A DNA stretch of 16,752 nucleotides, from contig CAZFHV010000061.1 of NCBI GenBank assembly GCA_964519095.1, positions 1-16,752 on the forward strand, in the 5' to 3' direction. The notes under the pieces were generated by a model that was not told the DNA's origin, searched no databases, and saw only the letters and a list, made by a program, of their open reading frames with translations. Source of the DNA: JAEHCY01 sp964519095 (GTDB lineage Bacteria; Pseudomonadota; Gammaproteobacteria; Chromatiales; Chromatiaceae). The translations under genes and the position numbers were made by a program. Shown here piece after piece: positions 7,809 to 15,222 of the stretch; positions within the stretch are counted from its first letter, which is position 1, and the number at the start of each line of letters is the position of its first letter.

Positions 7809-8996
7809 TTACTTCAGCGCGGCCTGGTCCGGGGGATGTCTGGAGAGGATCTCGGCCATCACCTGGCGCACCACCTGGTGCACGGTCTCGTCCACGTTCC
7901 AGTTGGCGATGACCGGGACGCCGGCTCGCTCGGCCTGGTCGACGAAGAAACTCTGCAGCTCCCAGATGCTGTCGATGCGATCCCGATGGATCGAGGAGCT
8001 GCGCTCGGGCTGCTCTCGGGCCCGATGGCTGATCTGGCGTCCCAGGCGCTCGATGGGGGTGACGGCGAGCACCACCGAGACCAGGGTCGCCTTCTTGCGG
8101 ACCTTGCCCAGGTCGAGCCGGCTGGGGAGCACGTGGACCCCGTCCACGATCAGGTGGTGGCGCTCCTGCACCGCCCGCTGGATGGTGGCCTCGAGGGCCA
8201 CCTTGACGGTGCCGAACTGGGACAGGAAGCCGGTGATGACCGGGTTGTCGCTGATCATCTGTCCCACCAGGGGCTCCACCTCCGGCAGGCCGCGCCAGGC
8301 CTCGAAGCTGGAATAGGCCAAAGTGGGTGCCACGTGGGGGACCAGGTAGCAGCGGATGATCTCCCGCATGATGTCCGTGGACTGGGTGCGGGTGATGCTC
8401 AAGAGATAGGCGAGCTCGGCGGCCACCGTGCTCTTGCCGGTCCCCGTGGCCCCGCCGATCAGCAGGATGAGGGGTTCGCCGCTGTCCTCGAAGCGGCAGC
8501 GGGCGAGGAACCGGGCGGCGGCCTGGTTGGAGATCTCCTCCTTGAGGGTCTCGAAGATCAGCCGGCGCAGCTCCCGATGATCGATCTCCGCGGCGGGCCG
8601 GCGGCGCAATAGGTCCTGGACGGTGCGCGCGGCCTCCATGGCCTCCTCGCCGGCGATGGCGCAGCCGCGGAGCTGCCGGCTGAGTATGCCCACGGAGAAG
8701 GGGCGGTCGCGGGTGGGGGAGCGGATCAGGATCTCCCTGTCGGCGTCCCTCCCCGCCTCATAGGCCTCGCGCATGGCCTGCCCGAAACGCTTCTCCACCT
8801 CCTGGGCCACCAGCTGTCTCAGCTCCTTGCTGGCCACCTCCTCGGAACGCTCCAATTCGACCCGGGTGTCCTGGGCGATGCCGTAGGCGTCCTCGAAGGG
8901 CAGCCCCACGTCCGTGAGGGACTGGACCAGGACACCGCGGAGGAAGGGCACCTTCTCCCCCCTGGCGGGGTGGACCACGAGCAGCTTCTTAGACAT
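7809..8996 (-). CDS. 2-phosphoglycerate kinase-like protein (ATP-cone plus P-loop kinase)
   Basis: 395 residues. The N-terminal part (about 1-95) resembles an ATP-cone-like module, with PFLRGVLVQSL and an amphipathic helix with AYGIAQ. The C-terminal part is a P-loop kinase domain with Walker A GGATGTGKST (181-190), then a TRTQSTDIMREIIR stretch and a Walker B-like LIVDG (282-286). This order is that of archaeal 2-phosphoglycerate kinase, which makes 2,3-bisphosphoglycerate for cyclic 2,3-diphosphoglycerate. Homologues of unknown role occur in bacteria and eukaryotes. The substrate here is therefore inferred, not shown. The gene follows pyruvate kinase by 195 bases on the same strand, and 2-phosphoglycerate is one step away from the pyruvate kinase substrate, which makes the link suggestive. 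The ribosome site before the ATG is weak. Confidence 0.75.
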   Translation of the reverse strand: MSKKLLVVHPARGEKVPFLRGVLVQSLTDVGLPFEDAYGIAQDTRVELERSEEVASKELRQLVAQEVEKRFGQAMREAYEAGRDADREILIRSPTRDRPFSVGILSRQLRGCAIAGEEAMEAARTVQDLLRRRPAAEIDHRELRRLIFETLKEEISNQAAARFLARCRFEDSGEPLILLIGGATGTGKSTVAAELAYLLSITRTQSTDIMREIIRCYLVPHVAPTLAYSSFEAWRGLPEVEPLVGQMISDNPVITGFLSQFGTVKVALEATIQRAVQERHHLIVDGVHVLPSRLDLGKVRKKATLVSVVLAVTPIERLGRQISHRAREQPERSSSIHRDRIDSIWELQSFFVDQAERAGVPVIANWNVDETVHQVVRQVMAEILSRHPPDQAALK

Positions 8997-9101
8997 GGGA
9001 CCAGCGCCGGGTCGGCGGGCGATGGCGGGCGCAGGGGGCGGGGTGGGGTAGGAAGTCGATCATCGCGAGGGACCCCTTGGTTGCCTCGTGGAACCCAATG
9101 G

Positions 9102-9125
9102 CCTGTGGGGGAATGCTAGCACAGG
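9102..9125. repeat. Inverted repeat between pyruvate kinase and 2PGK-like genes
   Basis: CCTGTG (9102-9107) and CACAGG (9120-9125) form a 6-bp stem around a 12-base loop. It lies in the 195-base gap after the pyruvate kinase stop. It has no T-run and the loop is large, so it may be a weak terminator or processing stem, or chance. No clear promoter for the downstream gene was found in this gap. Confidence 0.25.
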
Positions 9126-9191
9126 GGGCTCGGCACCACCCGCGCGTGGGCCCTGTCGTCGGGGCCGTCGGCGCAGGGGTAGGGGACTGGA

Positions 9192-10637
9192 TCATTCCTC
9201 GAGGGTGATCACCCGGATCAGGTCGGTGCCACCGGCGCGCTGGCTGGAGCCGGCAGTGGCTACAACGATGTCGCCCCCCTGCACATAGCCGAGCGCCCGC
9301 GCTTGATCCACACCGAAGTCGATCTTCTCCTCGTCGCTGCGGGGGTCGGAGTAGAGCAGCGGGATCACCCCCCAGTTCATGGCCAGGCGCCGGGCCACCG
9401 CGGCGGTGGCGGTGACGGCCAGGATGGGGCACTCGGGACGGTGCTTGGAGATCTGACGCGAGGTGAAGCCGGTCTCGGTGAGGCTGAAGATGGCCGTGGC
9501 CTGCAGTTGCGCCGCCATGGTGACCGAGGCCTGACTGACCGCCTCGGTAACTACGTTGGACGGGTGGGGCAGGATCTTCTGCAGGTACCCGTACTCGCGC
9601 AGGGACGCCTCGGCCCGCAGCGCCAGCTCGTGGAGGGTGCGCACCGCCTCCACTGGGTAGCGGCCGGCGGCGGTTTCCCCCGAGAGCATCACCGCGGAGG
9701 AGCCATCCAGGATGGCGTTGGCCACATCCGAGGCCTCCGCGCGGGTAGGGCGGGGGTTTTGCTCCATGGAGGCCAGCATCTGGGTGGCGGTGATGGCGGG
9801 TTTGCCGTTCAGCACCGTGGTGCGAATGATCTTTTTCTGGGTGCTCGGCACCTCGGCGAGGGGCAGCTCCACCCCCAGGTCGCCGCGGGCCACCATGATG
9901 CCGTTGGCCACCTTGACGATGGCCTCCAGGTTGTCCACCCCCGCGCGGTTCTCGATCTTGGCGATGATGGGGATGTCCACCCCCTCCTCACGCAGGATCT
10001 GCCGCATCTCCAGCACGTCCTCGGGGGACTGCACGAAGGAGGCGGCGATGTAGTCGACGCCGAGGCGCGCCGCGAAGCGCATCTCCCGCACCACCTCCTC
10101 GTGATGCTCCGGGCTCAGCAGGCTCATGGAGAGCTGGGTCTCGGGCAGGTTGATGCTCTTGCGATTCCCGAGGGGTCCGCCGTGGATCACGCGGCAGCGG
10201 ATGGTCTCCGCCGAGGCCTCGATGACGCTGAGCTCGATGGCCCCATCGTCGAGCAGGATCAGGGTCCCGGGGGCCACCTCCTGGGGAAGCTGGCGGTAGG
10301 AGACGGACACCCCGCTCCCGTCCCCGGGTCGAGCGTCGGTATAGAGGCTGAACTCGGCGCCGGGGTGCAGCTCCACCAGGCCGACCGCCAAGGTACCGGT
10401 GCGGATCTCGATGCCGCGGGTGTCGAGCATGATGGCGATGTGGGCGCCGAGCTCGGCGGCCACCGCGCGCAGCCGCGCCACCGTTTCCTGGTGGCTCGTG
10501 AGGGTGCCGTGGCTCAGATTGAGGCGGGCCACGTTCATTCCCGCACCGATCATGGCGCGCAGGACCTCCGGGGACTGGGAAGCGGGTCCGATGGTGGCGA
10601 TGATCTTGGTCTTGCGCAGGGCGGGTCGGGGCGTCAT
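9192..10637 (-). CDS. pyk: Pyruvate kinase
   Basis: Converts phosphoenolpyruvate and ADP to pyruvate and ATP in the cytoplasm, the last step of glycolysis. From ATG 10637 there are 481 residues, the normal length, beginning MTPRPALRKTKIIATIGPAS. A TTG at 10667 in the same frame would add 10 residues, and neither start has a strong ribosome site. Key residues are present: RLNLSHG (substrate/K+ site), DTRG..IRTG (D and R of the metal and phosphate site), catalytic lysine in IIAKIENRAG, the acid in ARGDLGVELP, the threonine in TATQMLASM, and NPRPTRAEASDVANA. Odd points: the usual DTKGPEIRTG reads DTRGIEIRTG, and NLPG reads NLPE. The catalytic set survives, so it is probably active. The gene heads the minus-strand block and is divergent from the DUF2157-like gene. 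Confidence 0.95.
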   Translation of the reverse strand: MTPRPALRKTKIIATIGPASQSPEVLRAMIGAGMNVARLNLSHGTLTSHQETVARLRAVAAELGAHIAIMLDTRGIEIRTGTLAVGLVELHPGAEFSLYTDARPGDGSGVSVSYRQLPQEVAPGTLILLDDGAIELSVIEASAETIRCRVIHGGPLGNRKSINLPETQLSMSLLSPEHHEEVVREMRFAARLGVDYIAASFVQSPEDVLEMRQILREEGVDIPIIAKIENRAGVDNLEAIVKVANGIMVARGDLGVELPLAEVPSTQKKIIRTTVLNGKPAITATQMLASMEQNPRPTRAEASDVANAILDGSSAVMLSGETAAGRYPVEAVRTLHELALRAEASLREYGYLQKILPHPSNVVTEAVSQASVTMAAQLQATAIFSLTETGFTSRQISKHRPECPILAVTATAAVARRLAMNWGVIPLLYSDPRSDEEKIDFGVDQARALGYVQGGDIVVATAGSSQRAGGTDLIRVITLEE

Positions 10638-10673
10638 GTGGGGGTCCGATACAGCTTGGATGACCAAATTTTT

Positions 10674-10690
10674 CAGCTTTTCACAAGCTG
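10674..10690. promoter_or_regulatory. Dyad in the pyk leader, possible operator
   Basis: CAGCTT (10674-10679) and AAGCTG (10685-10690) are inverted repeats with a 5-base spacer. They lie 7-23 bases upstream of the TTG and 37-53 bases upstream of the ATG candidate starts of pyruvate kinase, beside an A/T run (10668-10673). The dyad is short and could be a transcription factor site or a small leader stem. No sigma-70 promoter for pyk could be read with confidence around it. Confidence 0.25.
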
Positions 10691-10755
10691 GCCCGACAAA
10701 TCAACCCAGTATTTCTGGTGCTTGGCCCATCCCGTCCCCTCGTGAAGGGCAGGGA

Positions 10756-10783
10756 TTGAGGCCCCCTGGTCTGGGCGTATAAG
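10756..10783 (+). promoter_or_regulatory. Sigma-70-type promoter of the DUF2157-like gene
   Basis: TTGAGG (10756-10761) and TATAAG (10778-10783), separated by 16 bases, match the -35 and -10 consensus at four and five of six positions. The -10 box ends 39 bases before the TTG start of the membrane protein gene. It is the clearest housekeeping-type promoter in the window. Confidence 0.6.
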
Positions 10784-10822
10784 CTCAGGTCCAAGACCAA
10801 GGGCGACTGGAGGAGGACAGGG

Positions 10823-11857
10823 TTGGAGCTTAAACGATCTCAATTGATGGAGGCCGCCGAGCGGGGGCTGATCAGCGTCGAGCAGGCCGCGGCCCTCTGG
10901 GCGTTCCTCGGTGAGCGCAACCGCGATGTGCCGAGCTTTCGCACCACCCACATCCTCTACTACTTGGGGGGGATCATCGCCATCGCTGCCATGAGCCTCT
11001 TCATGACCCTCGGGTGGGAGGCATTTGGCGGCTGGGGGATCTTCGCCATCGCCCTCGCCTACGGCTTGGGGGCCCTGTGGCTGACCGGGTACCTGCTGGA
11101 GCGTAAGGGACTGCCGATCCCGGCGGGGATCCTGGGGGCCCTGGTGGTGGCGCTGACGCCGCTCGCCGTCTACGGGCTGCAGGAAGGCCTCGGCTGGTGG
11201 GCGGAGGGGCGGGTCTACCGCGACTATCACATCTTCATCGATTGGCGCTGGATCCTCATGGAGCTCGCCACCCTGGCGGTGGGTGCCCTGATGCTCTGGC
11301 GCTACCGGCTGCCGTTCCTGTTCATGCCCATCGCCGTGACGCTCTGGTACCTGAGCATGGACCTGGCACCCTTCCTGTTCGGCAACGAGGATCTGAGCTG
11401 GGAGCTGCGCAAGCGGGTCTCCCTGGTTTTCGGGCTCCTGATGCTCCTGTTCGCCCTCTGGGTGGACTTGCGGGACCGCACCGACAAGGACTTCGCCTTC
11501 TGGATCTACCTCTTCGGGGTGCTCGCCTTCTGGGGCGGCCTGTCGCTGCTGCGCTCCGACAGCGAGCTGGGCAAGCTCGTCTATCTGGGCATCAACCTGG
11601 GGATGATCTTCACCGGGGCCCTGGTGTCGCGGCGGGTGTTCGCGGTATTCGGCGGCCTGGGGGTGGCCGGTTACCTGGGGTACCTGGCCTATGGTCTCTT
11701 CTCCGACAGCTTGCTCTTTCCCTTCGCGCTCTCGGCGGTGGGGCTCGCGGTGATCTATGCGGGGATCCTCTGGCAGCGGCACGAAGCTCGCATCGGTGGG
11801 GCGGTCCGCCGGTGGCTTCCCCCACCCATCCGCGCTTTAGTGGAGCGGCGCGGCTGA
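10823..11857 (+). CDS. Multi-pass membrane protein, DUF2157-like
   Basis: A 344-residue integral membrane protein. A soluble amphipathic N-terminus (1-40, LMEAAERGLISVEQAAALWAF) precedes about eight to ten hydrophobic segments spread over residues 45-318. A basic tail follows (RHEAR...RRWLPPP...ERRG). The short cytoplasmic helix followed by many membrane spans is the pattern of DUF2157-type proteins, whose function is unknown. I assign the family from general resemblance only. The start is TTG at 10823, chosen because AGGAGG (10811-10816) stands 6 bases upstream; the in-frame ATG 8 codons later lacks such a site. The gene has its own promoter, is divergent from pyruvate kinase and convergent with the next gene, with a 32-base gap. 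Many Trp and Tyr residues lie at predicted membrane edges. Confidence 0.8.
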   Translation: MELKRSQLMEAAERGLISVEQAAALWAFLGERNRDVPSFRTTHILYYLGGIIAIAAMSLFMTLGWEAFGGWGIFAIALAYGLGALWLTGYLLERKGLPIPAGILGALVVALTPLAVYGLQEGLGWWAEGRVYRDYHIFIDWRWILMELATLAVGALMLWRYRLPFLFMPIAVTLWYLSMDLAPFLFGNEDLSWELRKRVSLVFGLLMLLFALWVDLRDRTDKDFAFWIYLFGVLAFWGGLSLLRSDSELGKLVYLGINLGMIFTGALVSRRVFAVFGGLGVAGYLGYLAYGLFSDSLLFPFALSAVGLAVIYAGILWQRHEARIGGAVRRWLPPPIRALVERRG

Positions 11858-11889
11858 GCCTCGCCCCCTCGGCTGGCGCCCCAATGGCC

Positions 11890-12207
11890 TCAGTAGGCTA
11901 CCGGTAAGACTCGGGGGTCGCCGGGAGCTGGTCCCCGGTAGTGGCCACCGATCTTCACCACCAGGTGGTGACCGCTGCACTGGGCCTCCCAGCACTGGAG
12001 CTCCCGGTTCCAGTCGATGCGCATGGGTCTAAAGCTCCAGTCTCCCACCCCGCCTTCACACTGGATCAGCTCGGGGTCCACGACGAGGGAAGTTACCGTA
12101 TCGTCCTGGACCGCCAGGACGCCAAAGATGCCCGAAAAGTGCCCGCAGCCCTGGCACCCGATGCCGAACAACTGCACACTGCTGCCAACCGACGGAAGAT
12201 AGCTCAT
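11890..12207 (-). CDS. Small Cys-containing protein of unknown function
   Basis: Family not recognised. From ATG 12207 the product has 105 residues; a GTG at 12228 would add seven. The ATG is preferred because GAGG stands 8 bases upstream. The protein has a C-x2-C pair near the N-terminus (GIGCQGCGHF), a single Cys in IQCEGG, and a C-x4-C pair (QCWEAQCSGHH) next to two histidines. This spacing could bind a metal such as zinc, but it fits no ribbon or ferredoxin pattern I can name. Alternating hydrophobic residues suggest a beta-rich fold. There is no signal peptide or membrane segment. It is convergent with the DUF2157-like gene and has an AT-rich stretch upstream. GC and codon use look like those of its neighbours. 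Confidence 0.6.
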   Translation of the reverse strand: MSYLPSVGSSVQLFGIGCQGCGHFSGIFGVLAVQDDTVTSLVVDPELIQCEGGVGDWSFRPMRIDWNRELQCWEAQCSGHHLVVKIGGHYRGPAPGDPRVLPVAY

Positions 12208-12228
12208 GGCTCTGACCTCGCTCCGCAC

Positions 12229-12598
12229 CGGGCGGGTCGGTAACGCACCGCGCTTGCCATATCCAAAGACGACTGCGGCGCAAAAACCTGCTCAATTCGA
12301 TTCTATTCGCATTATCGCAATTATCGACCCGTTGCTGCGACCGGTCGTCGGGTTTTCCGGCTCGCTGTACCGGCTCGCTGGGTGTGCGCGAGCTCGCCAG
12401 GTCTGTTGGCCTCAGGTCCCCAGGTCCTTTTCTCTCGTGGGAGCGGCGTCCTCGCCGCCACTGGGCTGCCTACGGAAGAGTCCGTTAGGAGATGCGAGCC
12501 GATGCGCATGGGGGGTTGGAGCAGGGCCCTTGAGACCGGCCAGGCAACTCCTGCCCCGCGTGTGTCGGGGTCCCGACGTCCGGCGCAGGCGAACTGCG
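12229..12598. other. Intergenic stretch with AT-rich island, no gene seen
   Basis: About 370 bases between the small Cys protein gene and the glycosyltransferase stop, both on the minus strand. No reading frame in it resembles a known protein. Bases 12281-12325 are markedly AT-rich against the GC-rich surroundings and lie where a minus-strand promoter for the small gene is expected. TAGAAT (12305-12300, minus) is -10-like, but no matching -35 is at the right distance. The right half holds a REP-like hairpin (12443-12458) and a weak stem (CCCCG 12554-12558 with CGGGG 12566-12570) downstream of the glycosyltransferase stop, possibly part of a terminator. Confidence 0.5.
12437..12461. repeat. 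REP-like hairpin of the GGGAGCGGCG type
   Basis: GCGGCG (12443-12448) and CGCCGC (12453-12458) pair around the loop TCCT, directly preceded by GTGGGA. The pattern GTGGGAGCGG...palindrome is the form of extragenic palindromic repeats that are common between genes in Pseudomonas and other gammaproteobacteria. Only one copy is in the window, so the repeat nature is by resemblance. A free-standing stem is the alternative. Confidence 0.45.
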
Positions 12599-13531
12599 TC
12601 AGGACACGGCGGGTGGAAGCCCTGGCGCGACGGACTCGTACATCGCCCGATAGGACTCGGCCATCCGGCTCCAGTCCCACCCCTCGGCCGTCTCCCGCGC
12701 CGCTTGTCCCATCGAGAGGCGCAGCTCCGGGTCGGCGGCCAGGAGCGCGAGCCGGTCGCGGATGTCTTCAACCGACGGCTCGACGAAGAAACCGTTCACC
12801 CCGTCGCGGACGAACTCCGGCATGTTGCCGACTCGGGTGGTGACGAGCGGCACACCGCAAGCGGCGGCCTCAAGGCAGGGGTTGGGTGTCCCCTCGCTGC
12901 GGCTGGCGCACAGATACACGTCGATCCCCTGGTAAAACTCCGACATCTCCGCCAGGGTGCGCCAGCGCTCCTCGCGGATCGCGGTCACGAGTCGGGCGCC
13001 CGGCAATCCCTCGACGGCGGGGACGATCAGGTTCGGAAAGCCGCGCTGCTCCGGCCCCTGGTTGCTGAGGCTCCCGGCCCAGCCGACGCGCAGCTCGTTG
13101 CCCACGCTGGCGGCCTCGCCGGGGCGGAAAAACGAGGTGTCCACGCCGTTCGGCGTGTGTTGGACGGGGCGCCCGAGGAGTAGACGGGTCTCCTCGACGA
13201 GCCGAGGGTTGTTCGCGAAGACCGCCCGTGCCCGCCGGAGCACGGCGAGGCCGGGCTCGCGCCGCGCCCCCTCGAGGTCCACATGGGCGCAGACCCCCAC
13301 GAGCAGCTTCGCCGCATGGCGCTGGAACGCCTCCTCCAGCCGCTCCATCCGCTGGAATTGCATCCAGAAGAAGACCTGGACGAGGTCCGCGCGATCGAGA
13401 TCCTCCTCGCGCAACTCCTCCGGGAAGCCCTTGCGCATTCGGAATCGGTCGCCAAGGACGCAGATGAGATTGTCCGCCTTGCGCTCGATGGCCCAACCGG
13501 GACGATCGGCGACGAGCAGAACCTCGCGCAT
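12599..13531 (-). CDS. Glycosyltransferase, GT4/group 1 type
   Basis: A cytoplasmic sugar transferase of the GT-B fold, probably acting in exopolysaccharide, O-antigen or glycan synthesis. At 310 residues it is somewhat short for the family. Landmarks are the interdomain NGVDTSFFRPG (128-138), a nucleotide-sugar loop around RVGWAGSLSN (148-157), and the EX7E signature E213...E221 in SEGTPNPCLEAAACGVPLV, followed by GNMPEFVRDGVNGFFV. The start is ATG 13531. The frame is open to 13744, but that extension runs over the end of the preceding gene and reads as low-complexity Ser/Thr/Arg, so it is not used. Only 7 bases separate it from the upstream GT2 gene and the ribosome site is weak, so it is probably translated by coupling. 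The premature stop in the GT2 gene may therefore reduce its expression. Donor and acceptor are unknown. Confidence 0.88.
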   Translation of the reverse strand: MREVLLVADRPGWAIERKADNLICVLGDRFRMRKGFPEELREEDLDRADLVQVFFWMQFQRMERLEEAFQRHAAKLLVGVCAHVDLEGARREPGLAVLRRARAVFANNPRLVEETRLLLGRPVQHTPNGVDTSFFRPGEAASVGNELRVGWAGSLSNQGPEQRGFPNLIVPAVEGLPGARLVTAIREERWRTLAEMSEFYQGIDVYLCASRSEGTPNPCLEAAACGVPLVTTRVGNMPEFVRDGVNGFFVEPSVEDIRDRLALLAADPELRLSMGQAARETAEGWDWSRMAESYRAMYESVAPGLPPAVS

Positions 13532-13538
13532 GGCCGGC

Positions 13539-14378
13539 TCAGCCGCCCGGACCCGGCCCAGGGTCGGCTGTGGCCGCAAGCACCTGGTCGAACCAGTGGC
13601 GGGTGCGGGGGTGCGAGGGGTCGAGGCGATCGTCGCCCCCGTAGCGGTGCAGCTCACCCTCCGGCGGGAAGGCAAGCAGCTCTGGGCGAAAGCACGCGCG
13701 CCACCCGTGCCAGCCGCGTGCCAGCTCCTCGGGGTTGAAGGCACGCTGCAGGTACTTATCCGCGAAGTGCTCCCGACTCAGGCAGAGGTAGTGCTTCACA
13801 AGAAAGAGCTCCGGTGCGATGCGCAACAGCGGCAGGCGTAGCTGGTGTCCACCGGACCAGGCGAATTCTGCCTGGCCCACCGCCGGCTTCTTCTACGCCC
13901 GTACCAGGTGCTGGGGGCGCGGGGCAAAGGGGTAGTACCAGAGCATCGTCCGCTGGTATTCCCTGTGGTCGTGCTCGGGGGACTCGGCAGTGGGCAGGAA
14001 GGTGAACTCGAGCGACTCCGCCGCCGTGTAGCCGGCGACGTCCGCGGCGGCCAGCGCCGAGGCGAGCGTCCCGCGCCCGCCCGGGGCGAGGTGGATCTCA
14101 TCGGCATCGACGTTAAGGAACCAGGTCGCGTCGATCTCAGAGGCGAGCGCTTCCTTATACATAAGTAGGCGCTCCAAATGGAAGGTTCCGTCGCGCGGCA
14201 GGTCTTCGATCGTTACCCGGGAGCCAGCGAAGCGGCGCGCGATCGCCCCGGTTGCATCGGTCGAGCCGTTGTCGATGACGTGGACGTCAACACCCTGCCC
14301 GAGCAGGTGCTCGAGGCAGGAAGCGAGGAAACGCTCCTCGTTGTAGGCCGCTATCAGTGCAACGATGCGCATGCTCAC
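13539..14378 (-). pseudogene. Glycosyltransferase family 2, interrupted by in-frame TAG
   Basis: One continuous frame of 280 codons holds a GT-A type family 2 transferase, broken by a single TAG at 13895-13893. The first part (161 codons from GTG 14378; ATG 14372 is an alternative) has the opening MRIVALIAAYNEERFLASCL, DNGSTDATG and the metal-binding NVDADEI. It ends in QHLVRA just before the TAG. The same frame then continues KKPAVGQAEFAWSGGHQLRL for about 117 residues to a TGA at 13539. That part has normal coding character, including LVKHYLCLSREHFADKYLQRAF. Relatives I remember carry a Trp at the interrupted place (RAWK followed by SGGH), so TGG to TAG would explain it with one base change. 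It is either a nonsense mutation, a read-through site, or a base-call error. A GTG at 13880 could restart the second half. It lies 7 bases ahead of the GT4 gene, in one unit. Confidence 0.82.
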
Positions 14379-14432
14379 GGGATTCCGCCGCCAGAGGTTC
14401 TCTAGCCTAGGGTGCCACAGGCATCCGCTCTA

Positions 14433-14460
14433 CGGCACCAGGGGTGTCGGCACCAGGGGT
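14433..14460. repeat. Short tandem repeat, period 15
   Basis: CGGCACCAGGGGT occurs at 14433-14445 and again at 14448-14460, giving a 15-base period. It lies in the 160-base gap between the glycosyltransferase unit and the secreted protein gene. Function is unknown; it may be simple slippage or a paired binding site. Confidence 0.4.
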
Positions 14461-14537
14461 CTCGCTGGGTCAGGGTCGCGGTGGCACCCTGGCGGGTTCC
14501 GCCGAACGCCAAAGCCGCGATCGCCTCTTGCTCGCCG

Positions 14538-14556
14538 AGGGGCGCGGATCGCCCCT
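14538..14556 (-). terminator. Hairpin after the secreted protein gene
   Basis: AGGGGCG (14538-14544) and CGCCCCT (14550-14556) form a 7-bp perfect stem with a 5-base loop. On the minus strand it begins 9 bases after the TAG stop of the gene ending at 14566. There is no T-run behind it, so as an intrinsic terminator it is incomplete. Confidence 0.45.
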
Positions 14557-14565
14557 GGGCATCCA

Positions 14566-15222
14566 CTAGGGTTTTAGGAGTTTCTTCTGGGCCTCTTTGC
14601 GCTCCGCAGCACGGCGCTCTACCTCTTCTTTGGCCCAGTCGCTTGGATTTCTTGGTGCCGAGGGGACCTTCTGGGGATCGGCTCCGGTGCCCTGCTGGGT
14701 TGCGGAGGGGGGCAGGTCGAGCGTCCTGGGCGTGGGTGGTGCGTCCGGATGGGCGCTGAGTTTCTCCATCGCTTGCGCATCTTCCTCGTAGAGAATCCCC
14801 CACATCACGCGCTGTGCCGGGGTCTGGCGGGCTTGCTGTGCCGGTCCCGCGGGTGCCGCATCAACCATCTCCGTGAAGGCGAGGGTGCGGCCCTGCTGCT
14901 CACTGAAGCTCAAGGCGCGTCCCGGCTTGCCCGTGGCACGCTCCATCACCGCTTCGCGGCAGGCGGCGATGTGCGCCGGCTTTACGAAGGTGGCCGCGCA
15001 GGCATCCGCCACCTGTTCCGGGGTCACATCGGGCAGGCTTTCGAGGTCTTTCTGGGCGCGGTCGAGCTCGGCCGCGGCATCCTTCGGTGCCTTGTTCGCC
15101 TCGTCGAGGCGCCTGGTGGCCTTGGCGTTCTCGCCGCCCTCCAGCGCCGGTGCCAGGTTGAGGCACATCCCCACGCCGAGGGCGGCGCACAGTAGGACGC
15201 GGACTGCGATCTTGGTGCTCAT
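14566..15222 (-). CDS. Secreted helical protein of unknown function
   Basis: Family not recognised. From ATG 15222 the product has 218 residues. It begins with a signal peptide, MSTKIAVRVLLCAALGVGMC then LNLAPALEGG, so it is probably exported to the periplasm by Sec, with likely cleavage near residue 28. An upstream ATG at 15306 in the same frame would place 28 polar residues before this signal and is unlikely. The mature part is helical and rich in Ala, Glu and Lys, with two cysteines in ACAATFVKPAHIAAC that could form a disulfide. The C-terminal third is Pro-rich and ends in a charged helix (EEVERRAAERKEAQKKLLKP). No catalytic motif is visible. The ribosome site is weak. The gene ends in TAG before a GC hairpin and is followed by the glycosyltransferase unit 188 bases away; nothing links them in function. 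Confidence 0.65.
   Translation of the reverse strand: MSTKIAVRVLLCAALGVGMCLNLAPALEGGENAKATRRLDEANKAPKDAAAELDRAQKDLESLPDVTPEQVADACAATFVKPAHIAACREAVMERATGKPGRALSFSEQQGRTLAFTEMVDAAPAGPAQQARQTPAQRVMWGILYEEDAQAMEKLSAHPDAPPTPRTLDLPPSATQQGTGADPQKVPSAPRNPSDWAKEEVERRAAERKEAQKKLLKP

Noticed and set aside
9303..10745. 480-codon plus-strand frame opposite pyruvate kinase
   Set aside because: It is the antisense shadow of a clear pyruvate kinase, with a Gly/His/Asp-rich composition typical of such shadows.
10673..11782. 369-codon minus-strand frame opposite the membrane protein
   Set aside because: The product is Gln/His/Pro/Glu-rich, as expected for the antisense of a hydrophobic gene. The plus strand has a promoter, AGGAGG and membrane spans.
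13532..13744. 71-codon upstream extension of the GT4 glycosyltransferase
   Set aside because: It overlaps the coding end of the GT2 gene in another frame and reads as low-complexity residues. The family-like sequence begins at the ATG 13531.
13893..13895. TAG as a pyrrolysine codon
   Set aside because: TAG ends three other genes here, two of them right before hairpins or terminators. The codon sits at a position recalled as Trp in relatives. Nothing in the window indicates pyrrolysine machinery.
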